A DNA stretch of 64,000 bases from Prevotella fusca JCM 17724 (GTDB lineage Bacteria; Bacteroidota; Bacteroidia; Bacteroidales; Bacteroidaceae): NCBI RefSeq assembly GCF_001262015.1, contig NZ_CP012074.1, positions 826,501-890,500 on the forward strand, in the 5' to 3' direction. Below the pieces are notes generated by a model that was not told the origin of the DNA, made no database searches, and saw nothing but the letters and a program-made list of their open reading frames with translations. Of this stretch, positions 55,096 to 64,000 are shown piece after piece; position 1 is the stretch's first letter; each line of letters starts with the position of its first letter. A program made the translations under genes and the position numbers.

Positions 55096-55773
55096 ATGAG
55101 AATAGATATCATCACCGTATTACCAGAGATGCTGGAGGGATTCGTACACGAGAGTATCCTTGCCAGAGCTGAAAAGAAAGGATTGGCAGAGATTCGTCTG
55201 CATAATCTTCGTGACTACACAAAGGATAAATGGCGTCGTGTTGACGACTATCCTTTTGGTGGACAGGCTGGTATGGTCATGCAGATTGAGCCTATCGACC
55301 GCTGCATTGCTGCCTTGAAGGAAGAACGTGACTATGACGAAGTAATCTTCACGTCGCCTGACGGTGAACAGTTCAACCAGAAGATAGCCAACGAACTTTC
55401 CTTGGGAGGCAACCTCATCATACTTGCAGGACATTACAAGGGGATTGACCAGCGTGTGCGCGACCACCTCATCACCCGTGAAATATCCGTCGGCGATTTC
55501 GTACTGACGGGTGGTGAACTGCCGGCAGCCATCATTGCCGATGCTGTGGTACGACTGGTCCCCGGTGTTATCAGTGACGACCAGAGTGCACTTTCCGACT
55601 GCTTCATGGACGACATGCTCTCAGCGCCTATCTACACACGCCCCCGCAGTTATAATGGTTGGGATGTTCCTGAAATCCTGATCAGTGGAAACAAAGCTAA
55701 AATCAAGCAGTGGGAGTTCGACCAAGCCATGGAACGCACAAGACGATTACGTCCCGATTTACTGAAAGAATAA
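55096..55773 (+). CDS. trmD: tRNA (guanine37-N1)-methyltransferase
   Basis: 225 residues, matching TrmD. It methylates G37 next to the anticodon with SAM, preventing frameshifts, in the cytoplasm. Motifs: [14 protein letters not shown], the knot loop [17 protein letters not shown] and [15 protein letters not shown] with the trefoil-knot SAM site, then [11 protein letters not shown]. The start ATG lies only seven bases after a TAACTTTG element. The gene ends 41 bases before the DUF805 gene, with which it may be co-transcribed. Confidence 0.96.
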   Translation: MRIDIITVLPEMLEGFVHESILARAEKKGLAEIRLHNLRDYTKDKWRRVDDYPFGGQAGMVMQIEPIDRCIAALKEERDYDEVIFTSPDGEQFNQKIANELSLGGNLIILAGHYKGIDQRVRDHLITREISVGDFVLTGGELPAAIIADAVVRLVPGVISDDQSALSDCFMDDMLSAPIYTRPRSYNGWDVPEILISGNKAKIKQWEFDQAMERTRRLRPDLLKE

Positions 55774-55814
55774 GATAAACAAATATTTATATTAACTTTT
55801 AAACATTAATTATT

Positions 55815-56339
55815 ATGGCACAATTTAAAGAATTACCACAAGTAGGCTTTTCTGAAGCAGCACAGAACCTGTTTAAAAAAATGTTCCAGTTCAACGGACG
55901 TATCCGTCGCTCTGAATATTGGTGGGGCTTTCTTACATTCATCATCTTATCCTTTGTTCTCTCAATTATTCCATTTGTAGGACCTTTTGCCTTCCTCTTC
56001 ATGACTATTGGAGCCGTATCAATGCTGTTCCGACGCCTGCATGACACTGGCAGAAGCGGCTGGTGGTGGGGTGCTCAGGCTTGTATTGGTCTGGTTGCTG
56101 CGGCACTCTTCGCCAGTGCTATCGATTTTTATGCATACGTATCGGCAATAAGAGCAAATGACGTTTCAGAGATGATGAGAGTTCTTGGTTCTGCCATGAG
56201 TGGCAGCACAGGTCTCCTTGCATTGCTTTGCTATCTGGCAAACATGGTATTAGGTCTTGTTATTTTCGTATTCACCCTTTTTGACAGCCAGCCTCAGGAC
56301 AACAAGTACGGTAAATCACCAAAGTATGTTGCTAATTAA
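55815..56339 (+). CDS. DUF805 inner-membrane protein
   Basis: 174 residues. The DUF805 signature FNGRIRRSEYWWGF opens the membrane part (residues about 30-50), followed by about four transmembrane helices (for example FIILSFVLSIIPFVGPFAFL). The motif FxGRxxRxEYW is highly specific. Function is unknown; members are common in bacterial genomes and often stand alone. It follows trmD by 41 bases. The C terminus ends DSQPQDNKYGKSPKYVAN, also typical. Confidence 0.9.
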   Translation: MAQFKELPQVGFSEAAQNLFKKMFQFNGRIRRSEYWWGFLTFIILSFVLSIIPFVGPFAFLFMTIGAVSMLFRRLHDTGRSGWWWGAQACIGLVAAALFASAIDFYAYVSAIRANDVSEMMRVLGSAMSGSTGLLALLCYLANMVLGLVIFVFTLFDSQPQDNKYGKSPKYVAN

Positions 56340-56404
56340 GTTGACAAACAAACGGAATGACAAACGGTAAGGTTGTTGGGTTAAGCAAGTTGACAAACAA
56401 ACGA
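56338..56404 (+). repeat. 17-bp direct repeat after the DUF805 gene
   Basis: AAGTTGACAAACAAACG occurs at 56338-56354 and again at 56388-56404, with a related TGACAAACGG between them (56358-56367). It has the look of a small tandem-derived repeat overlapping the stop codon. Confidence 0.55.
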
Positions 56405-56478
56405 TTCTACACGACTGACAGGTTACTTGTCAAGAATCTATGAGTTGAAAGCATAACACAACCCATATTACATCATAA

Positions 56479-56542
56479 AAAGAAGTTGTTTCAAAGTACG
56501 GAGGCACAAGCCACACATCCATACTTTTGAAACAACTTCTTT
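56479..56542 (+). terminator. Long terminator-like hairpin after the DUF805 gene
   Basis: AAAGAAGTTGTTTCAAA (56479-56495) pairs perfectly with TTTGAAACAACTTCTTT (56526-56542), 17 bp, around 30 bases. Confidence 0.8.
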
Positions 56543-56629
56543 GCATTTTGCCACCAATCAGTCCATTAGAGCCTGAACAGATTTTGTTTTCTTGTCGGCA
56601 TCCGGTATGTCTTTATAACGGGTTTATAC

Positions 56630-57170
56630 ACCTGTATGGTATGACTATCCAAAATTAGACGGTCTCACAAAAAGGGATAAAGCATGACATAAGAATGCAA
56701 ATAAATACCATGTCTTTCCGTCTTCTACAAACGACTTATCCCCATACCCACCAATGTTTGTAAACTATTTTCATACGGCTCAAAACCAATACATGGTCTT
56801 TTGGCTTTGAAAAGACGCCCAATTGACTTGCAATAGATGCCCTTTTGAGGTCTAACTAACGCCCTTTTGAAGTCCAATTAAGCACCTTTTCTTGTACGAC
56901 TCTATAACCAGTTGATTTACTGTTGGTTGCAAACTTGCATTTTATTCGTGTTTTTGCCTTTATTTGTAGGTGTTTTACCTGAAATTATGTCATGATTTTT
57001 CAAACTGTTGTCTCGGTTTTCAAAGTATTAAAATGAAAAAGTTTTCTGTGTCGGAGGATGATAACAAAAAGACAGCCAAGACCATCTTGACTATGTTTTT
57101 GTTTAATGAATGACCTCGGTTCTTCCGTTAAAGCTATACGAAAAGTGTCCATGCATTTAACGGAAGAACC
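56630..57170 (+). repeat. Array repeat family A, long copy 7 with palindromic right end
   Basis: Units at 56801-56822, 56823-56844, 56845-56866 and 56867-56888; then the hairpin and GGTTGCAAACTTGC block. The right end is a perfect 15-bp inverted repeat: GGTTCTTCCGTTAAA (57118-57132) and TTTAACGGAAGAACC (57156-57170). The repeat ends just before the patatin gene stop codon. Confidence 0.82.
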
Positions 57171-57189
57171 ATATTTTGTCTGTCCTCAT

Positions 57190-58098
57190 TCAGTCTTCTC
57201 CCGACAGCATCCCGTCAGGTGCTCCCTTCTTTTGGAGGAACGGAGGGAGGTTTTCCCGTACAAACTTCTCGCCCAACATAAATCCTTCTTCATAAAGTGC
57301 TTCGAGCTTATCGACATCTTTTTCCATTCTCCCGACGACAACCGGCTTCTCGGGACGGATAACAAGAATCTTGCCCTGCTCCTCCAACTCATCAACCAGG
57401 TCAAGCTGACGGTTATACGCCTCTATACGACGGCTCAGAGCTACACGCAGACGAGGATAATTACGGTAGATAAACTTGGGTTGTTTATGGTCACGTCCTG
57501 TATCTCTCCAACCTTTATTGCGTGTGCTGACAACGACATTCGTCTCGTGTCCAGTCTCTATGGAACGCAAGACAGGAATGGAGTCAACAATACCGCCATC
57601 CAACATCGGCTTACCATCAATCATGATAATCTTGGTGACATAAGGGAGACTTGACGAAGCGCGTGCCAACTCATTGAGCCTGTTCGTATCACCCGATGCC
57701 TCCGAAAGGTATTCTGCAAAGCCTGTCTGGCAGTTTGTCACCACCATTTCAAAGATGTCGCCACGCTTGCAATTACGGAAATACTCATCATAGTCGTACG
57801 GGACAAGCTCGTAGGGAAAACGATGATAAAGCAGTTCGGGGTCGAAGATGCAGCCCTGCGTAACGAGATGCCGCAGACCGATATAGTCGTACTTGGTAAG
57901 CATGTCAATGTTGGAAATACGTGCACGCCGAGGCTGGCGGCTGGCGTATGACAGCCCGTTACACGCACCTGCCGACACAGCCACCGTGTAATGGAAATAA
58001 AGTTCATGCTTCATAAAAGCATCCAGCACACCCGAGGTAAACACGCCACGCATGCCCCCTCCTTCCAACACCAATCCAGTATTCCTATCAATTTGCAT
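57190..58098 (-). CDS. Patatin-like phospholipase
   Basis: 302 residues from ATG 58098; the longer frame would begin at a TTG on the promoter and is rejected. The oxyanion motif LEGGGMRGVFTSGVLDAF is near the start, the nucleophile Ser lies in AVSAGACNG (near residue 45), and the catalytic Asp in LDGGIVDSIP. Patatin enzymes are serine-Asp lipid acyl hydrolases. There is no signal peptide, so it is cytoplasmic or peripheral. A TAACTTTG element lies at 58122-58129 on the minus strand. Adjacent genes give no clue to its lipid substrate. Confidence 0.9.
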   Translation of the reverse strand: MQIDRNTGLVLEGGGMRGVFTSGVLDAFMKHELYFHYTVAVSAGACNGLSYASRQPRRARISNIDMLTKYDYIGLRHLVTQGCIFDPELLYHRFPYELVPYDYDEYFRNCKRGDIFEMVVTNCQTGFAEYLSEASGDTNRLNELARASSSLPYVTKIIMIDGKPMLDGGIVDSIPVLRSIETGHETNVVVSTRNKGWRDTGRDHKQPKFIYRNYPRLRVALSRRIEAYNRQLDLVDELEEQGKILVIRPEKPVVVGRMEKDVDKLEALYEEGFMLGEKFVRENLPPFLQKKGAPDGMLSGED

Positions 58099-58121
58099 AA
58101 ATTCACGTAAAAAAACAACTG

Positions 58122-58129
58122 CAAAGTTA
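58122..58129 (-). promoter_or_regulatory. -7 element of the patatin gene
   Basis: TAACTTTG on the minus strand at 58122-58129, 24 bases upstream of ATG 58098. It lies 23 bases from the oppositely oriented TATCTTTG (58152-58159) of the next gene, so the two promoters are back to back. Confidence 0.65.
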
Positions 58130-58151
58130 ATAACTTTCAAACAAAAATAGC

Positions 58152-58159
58152 TATCTTTG
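58152..58159 (+). promoter_or_regulatory. -7 element of the aminopeptidase P gene
   Basis: TATCTTTG at 58152-58159, 27 bases before the ATG at 58186. Confidence 0.6.
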
Positions 58160-58185
58160 CATTCAAACCATCTAATTTTTGAAAT

Positions 58186-59592
58186 ATGTTTAACAAAGAA
58201 ACCTATGTAAAGCGCCGTGCAGAGCTGAAGGAGCTTGTCGGGAGTGGTATCATCATGCTCTTCGGCAACAACGAATCACCTGCAAACTTTCCGGCAAACG
58301 GGTATTATCCCTTCCGCCAGGATTCATCATTCCTCTATTATTTCGGTCAGAAGCGTGACGGATTAGTTGGTGTTATCGACATCGACAATGACACCGAAAC
58401 GCTTGTTGGTGATGATATTGATATTGACGACATTGTCTGGTATGGCAGTGTTGACTCGGTGAAAGACATGGCTGACGCTGTCGGCGTGGCTAACACGATC
58501 AACATGAAGGGACTGAAGACCATCTGCAACAATGCGTTGCGCGAGCATCGCAAGGTCCACTTCCTGCCCCCTTACCGTGCAGACATCAAGATTCAGATAT
58601 TCGACCTCTTCGGTATTCATCCAAACCAGCAGAAAGAGTCAGCAAGCCTTGACCTTATCCGTGCGGTTGTCAAGATGCGTTCCGTAAAGACACAGGAAGA
58701 GATTGAAGAGCTGGAGCGTGCGGCTGTCATCGGCTACAAGATGCACACGACGGCCATGATACTGGGTAAGCCAGGAGTTACGGAAAAGTTCGTTGGTGGT
58801 CAGGTTAGCGGTATCGCCAATTCATACGGAGCCATGGTGTCATTCCCAACCATCTTCTCACAGCATGGTGAGATTATGCACGGTAACCCTTCTATGGCAG
58901 TATTGGAGGCAGGTCGGCTTGCTCTCTGTGATTGTGGTGCTGAGACCATCAACCACTACTGCTCCGATAATACTCGCACATTCCCTGTAAGTGGCAAGTT
59001 CACCCAGAAGCAGTTGGAGATTTACAAGGTCGTAGAAGAGTGCCACGATGCAGCATTGAAACTTTCTAAGCCAGGTGTCAAGTATGCTGACGTACACTTT
59101 TCTGTCTGCCGTATTCTCTTCGACCGCATGAAAGAACTTGGACTGGCAAAGGGTGATACTGATGCCGCAGTAGCTGCCGGAGCACACGCAATGTTCCTGC
59201 CTCACGGACTGGGTCACATGATGGGTATGGATGTTCATGATATGGAATCATTCGACCAGATTCATGTGGGCTTCGATGAGGAGACACGTCCTAACCTTGA
59301 GCAGTTCGGAACCAACTGTCTGCGTATGGGTCGCCGTCTGGAAGAAGGCTTCGTTGTCACTGATGAGCCGGGTATCTACTTCATTCCTGCCCTTATCGAT
59401 GAGTGGCGTGCAAAGAAGCATTGTGCTGACTTCCTGAACTTCGACAAGCTGGATGAATACAAGGACTTTGGAGGTATCCGTCTTGAAGATGACATCCTCA
59501 TCACAAAGGATGGCTGCCGTTTCATCGGCAAGGATATTATTCCTTATCACCCACAGGATGTTGAAGACTTCATCGCAGCAAACAGAAAGTAA
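58186..59592 (+). CDS. Xaa-Pro aminopeptidase (aminopeptidase P family)
   Basis: 468 residues. An N-terminal creatinase-like domain (about 1-170) precedes the metallopeptidase pita-bread fold. Metal ligands and surroundings are seen in LALCDCGAETINHYCSDNTRTFP (cited by its core), then GLGHMMGMDVHD and LEEGFVVTDEPGIYFIPALID with the last Glu. It removes N-terminal residues ahead of proline using two manganese or zinc ions, in the cytoplasm. It stands back to back with the patatin gene. Nothing suggests truncation. Confidence 0.93.
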   Translation: MFNKETYVKRRAELKELVGSGIIMLFGNNESPANFPANGYYPFRQDSSFLYYFGQKRDGLVGVIDIDNDTETLVGDDIDIDDIVWYGSVDSVKDMADAVGVANTINMKGLKTICNNALREHRKVHFLPPYRADIKIQIFDLFGIHPNQQKESASLDLIRAVVKMRSVKTQEEIEELERAAVIGYKMHTTAMILGKPGVTEKFVGGQVSGIANSYGAMVSFPTIFSQHGEIMHGNPSMAVLEAGRLALCDCGAETINHYCSDNTRTFPVSGKFTQKQLEIYKVVEECHDAALKLSKPGVKYADVHFSVCRILFDRMKELGLAKGDTDAAVAAGAHAMFLPHGLGHMMGMDVHDMESFDQIHVGFDEETRPNLEQFGTNCLRMGRRLEEGFVVTDEPGIYFIPALIDEWRAKKHCADFLNFDKLDEYKDFGGIRLEDDILITKDGCRFIGKDIIPYHPQDVEDFIAANRK

Positions 59593-59670
59593 CAAAACAT
59601 TTATATTAATATTTCATCAAGGTTGCCGCTATAGCAAACCTGCAACGGCAACCCAACTTTTTAAAAACTT

Positions 59671-60873
59671 ATGAGAAAAACTTTAGTAGCCGCACTACTC
59701 GCTTTGGTAGCGACAGGTGCTAATGCCGCAGACAAGAAAGAGGGTGCAACCTCCAACAAACCTGTTTTTACAGTAGTAAAGCAGATTCCTATCACAAGTA
59801 TCAAGGACCAGAACCGCTCTGGTACATGCTGGGATTACTCTACCCTCAGCTACTTCGAGGCTGAAATTCTGAAGAAGACAGGCAAGACATACGACCTCTG
59901 TGAGAGCTTCGTTGCCAACAAGACATATATGGAACGTGCTATCCAGGTAGTTCGCCTGCACGGTGACTGCCAGTTTGCACAGGGAGGTTCAGCGTATGAC
60001 GTGCTGTACACTCTTGAGAACAACGGCATCTGCCCAGAGAATGCAATGCCTTTCCCAGGCTCTCTCTATGGTGATTCACTGAACAACTTCAATGAGTTCT
60101 TCTCATTGATGGAACCATACGTAAACGCTGTTGCACGCAACAAGGCAAATAAACTTTCAAGCCAGTGGAAGCAAGGTCTGCAGGGTATTCTCGATGCTTA
60201 CCTCGGCAAGTGTCCGGAGACTTTCACCTATGAAGGCAAACAGTACACTCCGAAGAGCTTTGCTGCAAGCCTCGGTCTGAACTGGAGTGACTATGTTACC
60301 ATTACTTCTTACACACACCATCCATTCTATTCACAGTTCGCTGTTGAGGTACAGGACAACTGGCGTTACCCACTGTCTTACAACCTTCCGATGGACGAGA
60401 TGATGCGTATCATTGACAATGCTGTCATGAACGGCTACACAGTAGCATGGGGTGGTGACGTCAGCGAGCCTGGTTTCACACGCAAGGGTCTGGCTTATAT
60501 GGTTGACGGCAAGAAGGTTGAGAGCATGAAGGGAAGCGACATGGCTCGCTGGCTCGGTCTCTCTGCTGCAAAGAAGAAGGACATCATCGACTCACTCGGT
60601 GTAAACGTACCAGAGATTGAGCCTACACAGAAACAGCGTCAGGAGCGTTTCGACAACTGGGAGCTGACTGACGATCACGGTATGCTTATCTACGGTATCG
60701 CAAAGGATCAGAATGGCAAGGAATACTATATGGTAAAGAACTCATGGGGTGAAAGTGGCGACTATAAGGGTATCTGGTACATGACCAAGAACTTCATCGC
60801 AGCTAACACCATGGACTATATGGTAAACAAGAATGCCATTCCTAAGGACATCCGCAAGAAGATGGGACTTTAA
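59671..60873 (+). CDS. Secreted C1-family cysteine peptidase (aminopeptidase C / bleomycin-hydrolase type)
   Basis: 400 residues with a signal peptide (MRKTLVAALLALVATGANA), so it is exported, unlike the cytosolic E. coli-type PepC. The catalytic Cys is in QNRSGTCWDYSTLSYFE near residue 51, His in DHGMLIYGIAKD and Asn in VKNSWGESGD. The order and spacing match the C1B family. It probably trims peptides in the periplasm or outside, in line with the proteolytic life of oral Prevotella. It is followed by a strong terminator (60969-61004). Confidence 0.92.
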   Translation: MRKTLVAALLALVATGANAADKKEGATSNKPVFTVVKQIPITSIKDQNRSGTCWDYSTLSYFEAEILKKTGKTYDLCESFVANKTYMERAIQVVRLHGDCQFAQGGSAYDVLYTLENNGICPENAMPFPGSLYGDSLNNFNEFFSLMEPYVNAVARNKANKLSSQWKQGLQGILDAYLGKCPETFTYEGKQYTPKSFAASLGLNWSDYVTITSYTHHPFYSQFAVEVQDNWRYPLSYNLPMDEMMRIIDNAVMNGYTVAWGGDVSEPGFTRKGLAYMVDGKKVESMKGSDMARWLGLSAAKKKDIIDSLGVNVPEIEPTQKQRQERFDNWELTDDHGMLIYGIAKDQNGKEYYMVKNSWGESGDYKGIWYMTKNFIAANTMDYMVNKNAIPKDIRKKMGL

Positions 60874-60968
60874 GAAATCAGCCGTGTGGAATGAACATAT
60901 TGGAGGTTAAGATGGCAACGGATTATCTTTTCTGCTTTCCATCACTCAATAATCCACACAAAATCATA

Positions 60969-61004
60969 AACAATCCCGCTCCAATAATTTGGAGTGGGAT
61001 TGTT
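60969..61004 (+). terminator. Terminator of the C1 peptidase gene
   Basis: AACAATCCCGCTCCAA pairs with TTGGAGTGGGATTGTT around a four-base loop, then GTTTTA. Confidence 0.88.
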
Positions 61005-61168
61005 GTTTTATAGCTAATTGAACTAATTGGACATATAAGGAATATAAGACCATTTGGGCTTATTATCCAATTACCACTTGACAACACAGAACCAAATAAT
61101 ACTCCACATAACATTCTCGTTTGCCTTTTTTTTTGTACCTTTACGGACAGAAATAAAAACAATTTAAA

Positions 61169-62893
61169 ATGCACTTTAAATGGAACTACACACCACCTGC
61201 AGCAATTCAGGACAATGCAGCTAAAGACTTAGGAGACAAACTGGGCATAAGCCCCATCCTTGCTTCACTGCTGATACGCCGTAACATAACGACTGAAAGT
61301 GCAGCCAAGCGGTTCTTTCGTCCGCAGTTGGCAGACCTCATCAACCCCTTCCTGATGAAGGATATGGATGCAGCTGTCGACCGTCTCAATGACGCAATGG
61401 GACACAAGGAGCGCATTTTAGTCTACGGAGATTATGACGTAGACGGCTGTACGGCTGTTGCGTTGGTATATAAATTCTTACGACAGTTCTATTCAAACAT
61501 TGATTATTACATCCCCGACCGCTATGATGAGGGGTATGGAGTGAGCAAGAAAGGAATAGACTTCGCCAAAGAAACAGGAGTAAAACTCATCATTATCCTC
61601 GATTGTGGCATCAAGGCAATCGAAGAGATAACCTATGCCAAGGAGCAGGGAATAGACTTCATCATATGCGACCACCACGTCCCCGACGAGGAAATGCCAC
61701 CTGCAGTGGCTATCCTTAATCCCAAACGTCCGGATGACACCTATCCTTTCAAGGACCTTTGCGGTTGCGGTGTAGGCTTCAAGTTCATGCAGGCATTTGC
61801 AAAGAACAATAATATTCCGTTCTCCCGACTCATTCCCCTACTCGACTTCTGTGCCGTCAGCATAGCAGCCGACCTCGTTCCCGTGGTGGATGAGAACCGC
61901 ATCCTTGCCTTCCACGGACTGAAGCAGCTGAACCAGAACCCGAGTCTTGGACTGAAAGCAATCATTGACATCTGCGGCTTGAACGGTCGTGAGCTGTCCA
62001 TGAGTGACATCATCTTCAAGATTGGACCACGCATCAATGCCAGCGGACGAATGGAGAATGGAAAGAAGAGCGTTGACCTGCTTGTCGAAAGGGAATACAG
62101 TTTAGCATTCCATCAGGCAAAGCACATTGATGAATACAACGAACAGCGAAAGGACGTAGACCGCCAGATGACAGAGGAAGCGAACCAGATTGTGGCTCGT
62201 CTCGAAAGTCAGAAGCATCAGTCGAGCATCGTCCTCTATGACGAACACTGGAAAAAGGGGGTCATAGGAATTGTTGCATCCCGTCTGACCGAAATCTATT
62301 TCCGCCCGACAGTGGTGCTGACACGTGATGAGAACCTCGCAACGGGTTCAGCTCGCAGCGTAGCAGGATTCGATGTGTATGCAGCCATCAAGAGCTGCCG
62401 CGACCTGCTGCTGAACTTCGGCGGACATACATACGCTGCCGGATTGACAATGAAGTGGGCTGATGTGAAGGAATTCCGTCAGCGTTTCCAGACATACGTC
62501 GAGGAACATATTGAGCCCGAACAGCGTGAGGCAATATTGGACATTGATGCGGTCATTGACTTCAAGGATATAACCAAGAAGCTGCACAGCGACCTGAAAC
62601 GCTTTGCACCCTTCGGTCCTGGCAACCCCAAGCCCATCTTCTGCACATTGGATGTCTACGACTTCGGAACGAGCAAGGTGGTAGGACGTGAGCAGGAACA
62701 TATCAAATTGGAATTAGTCGACTCCAATTCAAACAACGTAATGAATGGCATAGCCTTCGGTCAGAGTGCGTCTGCCCGCTATATCAAGTCAAAACGTTCG
62801 TTTGACATTGCCTACACTATTGAGGACAATGTCTTCAAACGTGGAGCCGTCCAGCTGCAGATTGAAGACATCAGACCTACGGAAGAAAGTTGA
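61169..62893 (+). CDS. recJ: Single-stranded-DNA exonuclease RecJ
   Basis: 574 residues, the expected length. It degrades single-stranded DNA 5'-to-3' in recombination and mismatch repair. The DHH motifs are clear: VYGDYDVDGCTAVAL, ICDHHVPDEEMPPA, GGHTYAAGLTMK and the C-terminal OB-type domain containing FGPGNPKPIF. It is read in the same direction as recQ, which starts 91 bases later; RecJ and RecQ act together in the RecFOR pathway, so co-transcription is plausible. A TACCTTTA box near 61134 may be its promoter. Confidence 0.96.
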   Translation: MHFKWNYTPPAAIQDNAAKDLGDKLGISPILASLLIRRNITTESAAKRFFRPQLADLINPFLMKDMDAAVDRLNDAMGHKERILVYGDYDVDGCTAVALVYKFLRQFYSNIDYYIPDRYDEGYGVSKKGIDFAKETGVKLIIILDCGIKAIEEITYAKEQGIDFIICDHHVPDEEMPPAVAILNPKRPDDTYPFKDLCGCGVGFKFMQAFAKNNNIPFSRLIPLLDFCAVSIAADLVPVVDENRILAFHGLKQLNQNPSLGLKAIIDICGLNGRELSMSDIIFKIGPRINASGRMENGKKSVDLLVEREYSLAFHQAKHIDEYNEQRKDVDRQMTEEANQIVARLESQKHQSSIVLYDEHWKKGVIGIVASRLTEIYFRPTVVLTRDENLATGSARSVAGFDVYAAIKSCRDLLLNFGGHTYAAGLTMKWADVKEFRQRFQTYVEEHIEPEQREAILDIDAVIDFKDITKKLHSDLKRFAPFGPGNPKPIFCTLDVYDFGTSKVVGREQEHIKLELVDSNSNNVMNGIAFGQSASARYIKSKRSFDIAYTIEDNVFKRGAVQLQIEDIRPTEES

Positions 62894-62896
62894 TAG

Positions 62897-62930
62897 TTGA
62901 TAATTGACAGTTGACTGATTATTAAGAAAA
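62897..62930 (+). repeat. Short degenerate tandem repeat between recJ and recQ
   Basis: GTTGATA, GTTGATAATT, GACAGTTGAC repeat the GTTGA motif several times, ending before the recQ leader. Confidence 0.45.
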
Positions 62931-62983
62931 CCATCCGATAAAGCAGACTATTCCAAACTTCAAAGCCCAAACTTCAAAGTTCA

Positions 62984-64000
62984 ATGTCCTACCTTGATAT
63001 TCTTCATCAATACTGGGGCTATCCTGACTTTCGCGGTATTCAGAGAGAAATCATTGAGAGTATCGGTTCAGGAAAAGACACCTTAGGACTAATGCCGACA
63101 GGAGGAGGAAAGTCACTGACCTTCCAAGTGCCTGCATTAGCCCAGGAGGACGTGTGCTTAGTCATAACGCCACTCATCGCATTGATGAAGGACCAGGTTG
63201 ACCACCTTCGCCGCCAAGGTATCACTGCAGCAGCCATTTACTCGGGAATGAGTCGTGATGCCATCGTTGCGACCCTGGAGAACTGTATCTTTGGAGGGAT
63301 AAAACTGCTCTATATCTCACCAGAACGCATTGGTTCCGACATTTTCCAAGTAAAACTACGCCACATGAAAGTGAGCTTCATCACCGTTGATGAAGCCCAC
63401 TGCATCAGCCAATGGGGCTATGACTTCCGCCCGTCCTACCTGCAGATTGCCGACATCCGCAAGTTAGTACCCGACGCACCGATTCTCGCACTGACTGCAA
63501 CTGCCACCCCAGAAGTCGTCGATGACATCCAGGACCGCCTGGGATTCAAGGAGAGGAATGTCTTTCGTATGAGCTTTGAGCGCAAGAATCTGGCTTATGT
63601 TGTCAGACAGACAGAGGACAAGAATGCCGAAATGGTGCATATCCTCCAGTCTATCCCGAAGACAGCCATCGTCTACTGCCGCAGCAGGAAGCGCACGAAG
63701 GAGATTGCACAGATGCTCACACAGCACGAAATCTCAGCCACATGGTATCATGCCGGGCTGGAACCTGCCGTCAAGGACCAACGACAGAATGACTGGCAGA
63801 ATGACAAGACACGCGTCATTGTGGCAACAAATGCCTTTGGAATGGGTATCGACAAGCCTGATGTACGGGTCGTCATCCACATTGACTGTCCAAGTTCACT
63901 GGAGGCTTATTTCCAGGAAGCAGGACGTGCAGGACGTGATGGCAAGAGGGCATACGCCGTACTGCTTTACAACGGGAACGACAACCGAACTCTGCAGAAA
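62984..64000 (+). CDS. recQ: ATP-dependent DNA helicase RecQ (partial, runs off the window)
   Basis: The first 339 codons are open to the window edge. Helicase motifs in order: Q-motif-like YPDFRGIQREII, Walker A MPTGGGKSLTFQVP, ITPLIALMKDQV, the DEAH box DEAHCISQWGYDFRPSY, LTATATPEVV, GFGMGIDKPDVRVVIH-like motif V (NAFGMGIDKPDVRVVIHID, cited in part) and motif VI QEAGRAGRDGK. The RQC and HRDC domains lie beyond the window. RecQ unwinds DNA 3'-to-5' in recombination and replication restart. It starts 91 bases after recJ. Confidence 0.95.
   Translation, partial: MSYLDILHQYWGYPDFRGIQREIIESIGSGKDTLGLMPTGGGKSLTFQVPALAQEDVCLVITPLIALMKDQVDHLRRQGITAAAIYSGMSRDAIVATLENCIFGGIKLLYISPERIGSDIFQVKLRHMKVSFITVDEAHCISQWGYDFRPSYLQIADIRKLVPDAPILALTATATPEVVDDIQDRLGFKERNVFRMSFERKNLAYVVRQTEDKNAEMVHILQSIPKTAIVYCRSRKRTKEIAQMLTQHEISATWYHAGLEPAVKDQRQNDWQNDKTRVIVATNAFGMGIDKPDVRVVIHIDCPSSLEAYFQEAGRAGRDGKRAYAVLLYNGNDNRTLQK

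Noticed and set aside
60923..61174. 83-residue minus-strand ORF before recJ
   Set aside because: It spans the C1-peptidase terminator and the recJ start; hydrophobic by chance, with no promoter.

Overview
The window looks like a large replicon of a Bacteroidales bacterium, most likely Prevotella. The grounds are: the promoters repeatedly match the Bacteroidetes type (TTTG or TTG, 19-20 bases, then TAnnTTTG; the arrangement is seen intact at more than ten sites); Shine-Dalgarno sequences are mostly absent; and there are lineage-typical genes such as gldE, an UpxY antiterminator, a DUF5020 protein, BtuB plus a BtuG-like propeller, a GH57/GT4/debranching glycogen cluster, and a secreted protein with a Prevotella-like C-terminal tail. 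The species was not determined.

Layout. 1-5.6 kb: end of an unknown gene, an AT-rich orphan gene, a short-chain dehydrogenase, two overlapping EamA exporters, and a fermentative D-lactate dehydrogenase. 5.6-7 kb: a gene-free, repeat-rich stretch leading to a plasmid-type Rep initiator gene (7.0-8.2 kb), then an unknown lipoprotein operon. 10.6-16.4 kb: serB, a tiny peptide gene, a probable small RNA, and the operon unknown-ssb-gldE-PPTase. 16.4-16.9 kb: five tRNA genes (Pro, Gly, Leu, Leu, Gly in transcription order). 17.4-18 kb: decayed IS66 remnant. 18.4-21.3 kb: trpF-pabA/trpG-upxY and a small gene plus rpe. 21.5-23.6 kb: ECF sigma factor, lipoprotein, a probable small RNA and a secreted protein. 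23.9-28.7 kb: glycogen/alpha-glucan operon, followed upstream by an orphan tyrosine recombinase. 30.2-42.8 kb: ppdK, rlmD-like methyltransferase, porin, a His-rich miniprotein, an ATP-grasp-like protein, an AAA ATPase and nifJ. 44-49.5 kb: lipoprotein, GNAT acetyltransferase, cobalamin riboswitch, btuB and a btuG-like gene. 50-64 kb: nhaD, NUDIX hydrolase, NAD-dependent DNA ligase, DUF5020 protein, trmD, DUF805 protein, patatin, aminopeptidase P, C1 peptidase, recJ and the start of recQ.

The genes suggest an anaerobic, fermenting, glycogen-storing cell: PpdK and NifJ connect PEP, pyruvate and acetyl-CoA, LdhA removes reducing power as D-lactate, and NhaD handles sodium and protons. Cobalamin is scavenged under riboswitch control.

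The most unusual content is between the genes. At least nine intergenic sites carry arrays of degenerate 22-bp units. Seven of them are built from exactly four units, and six of those are followed by a hairpin whose base changes preserve pairing as RNA in one orientation only. Two copies are bounded by about 22-bp inverted ends like a non-autonomous mobile element. A second family of palindromic repeats has three copies. Two compact promoter-plus-terminator units look like unannotated small RNAs, and a 37-residue peptide gene with a strong ribosome-binding site and a Leu-Leu-Gly-Gly motif may encode an exported peptide precursor. A plasmid-type Rep gene amid housekeeping genes would fit a second chromosome (chromid), as known in some Prevotella.
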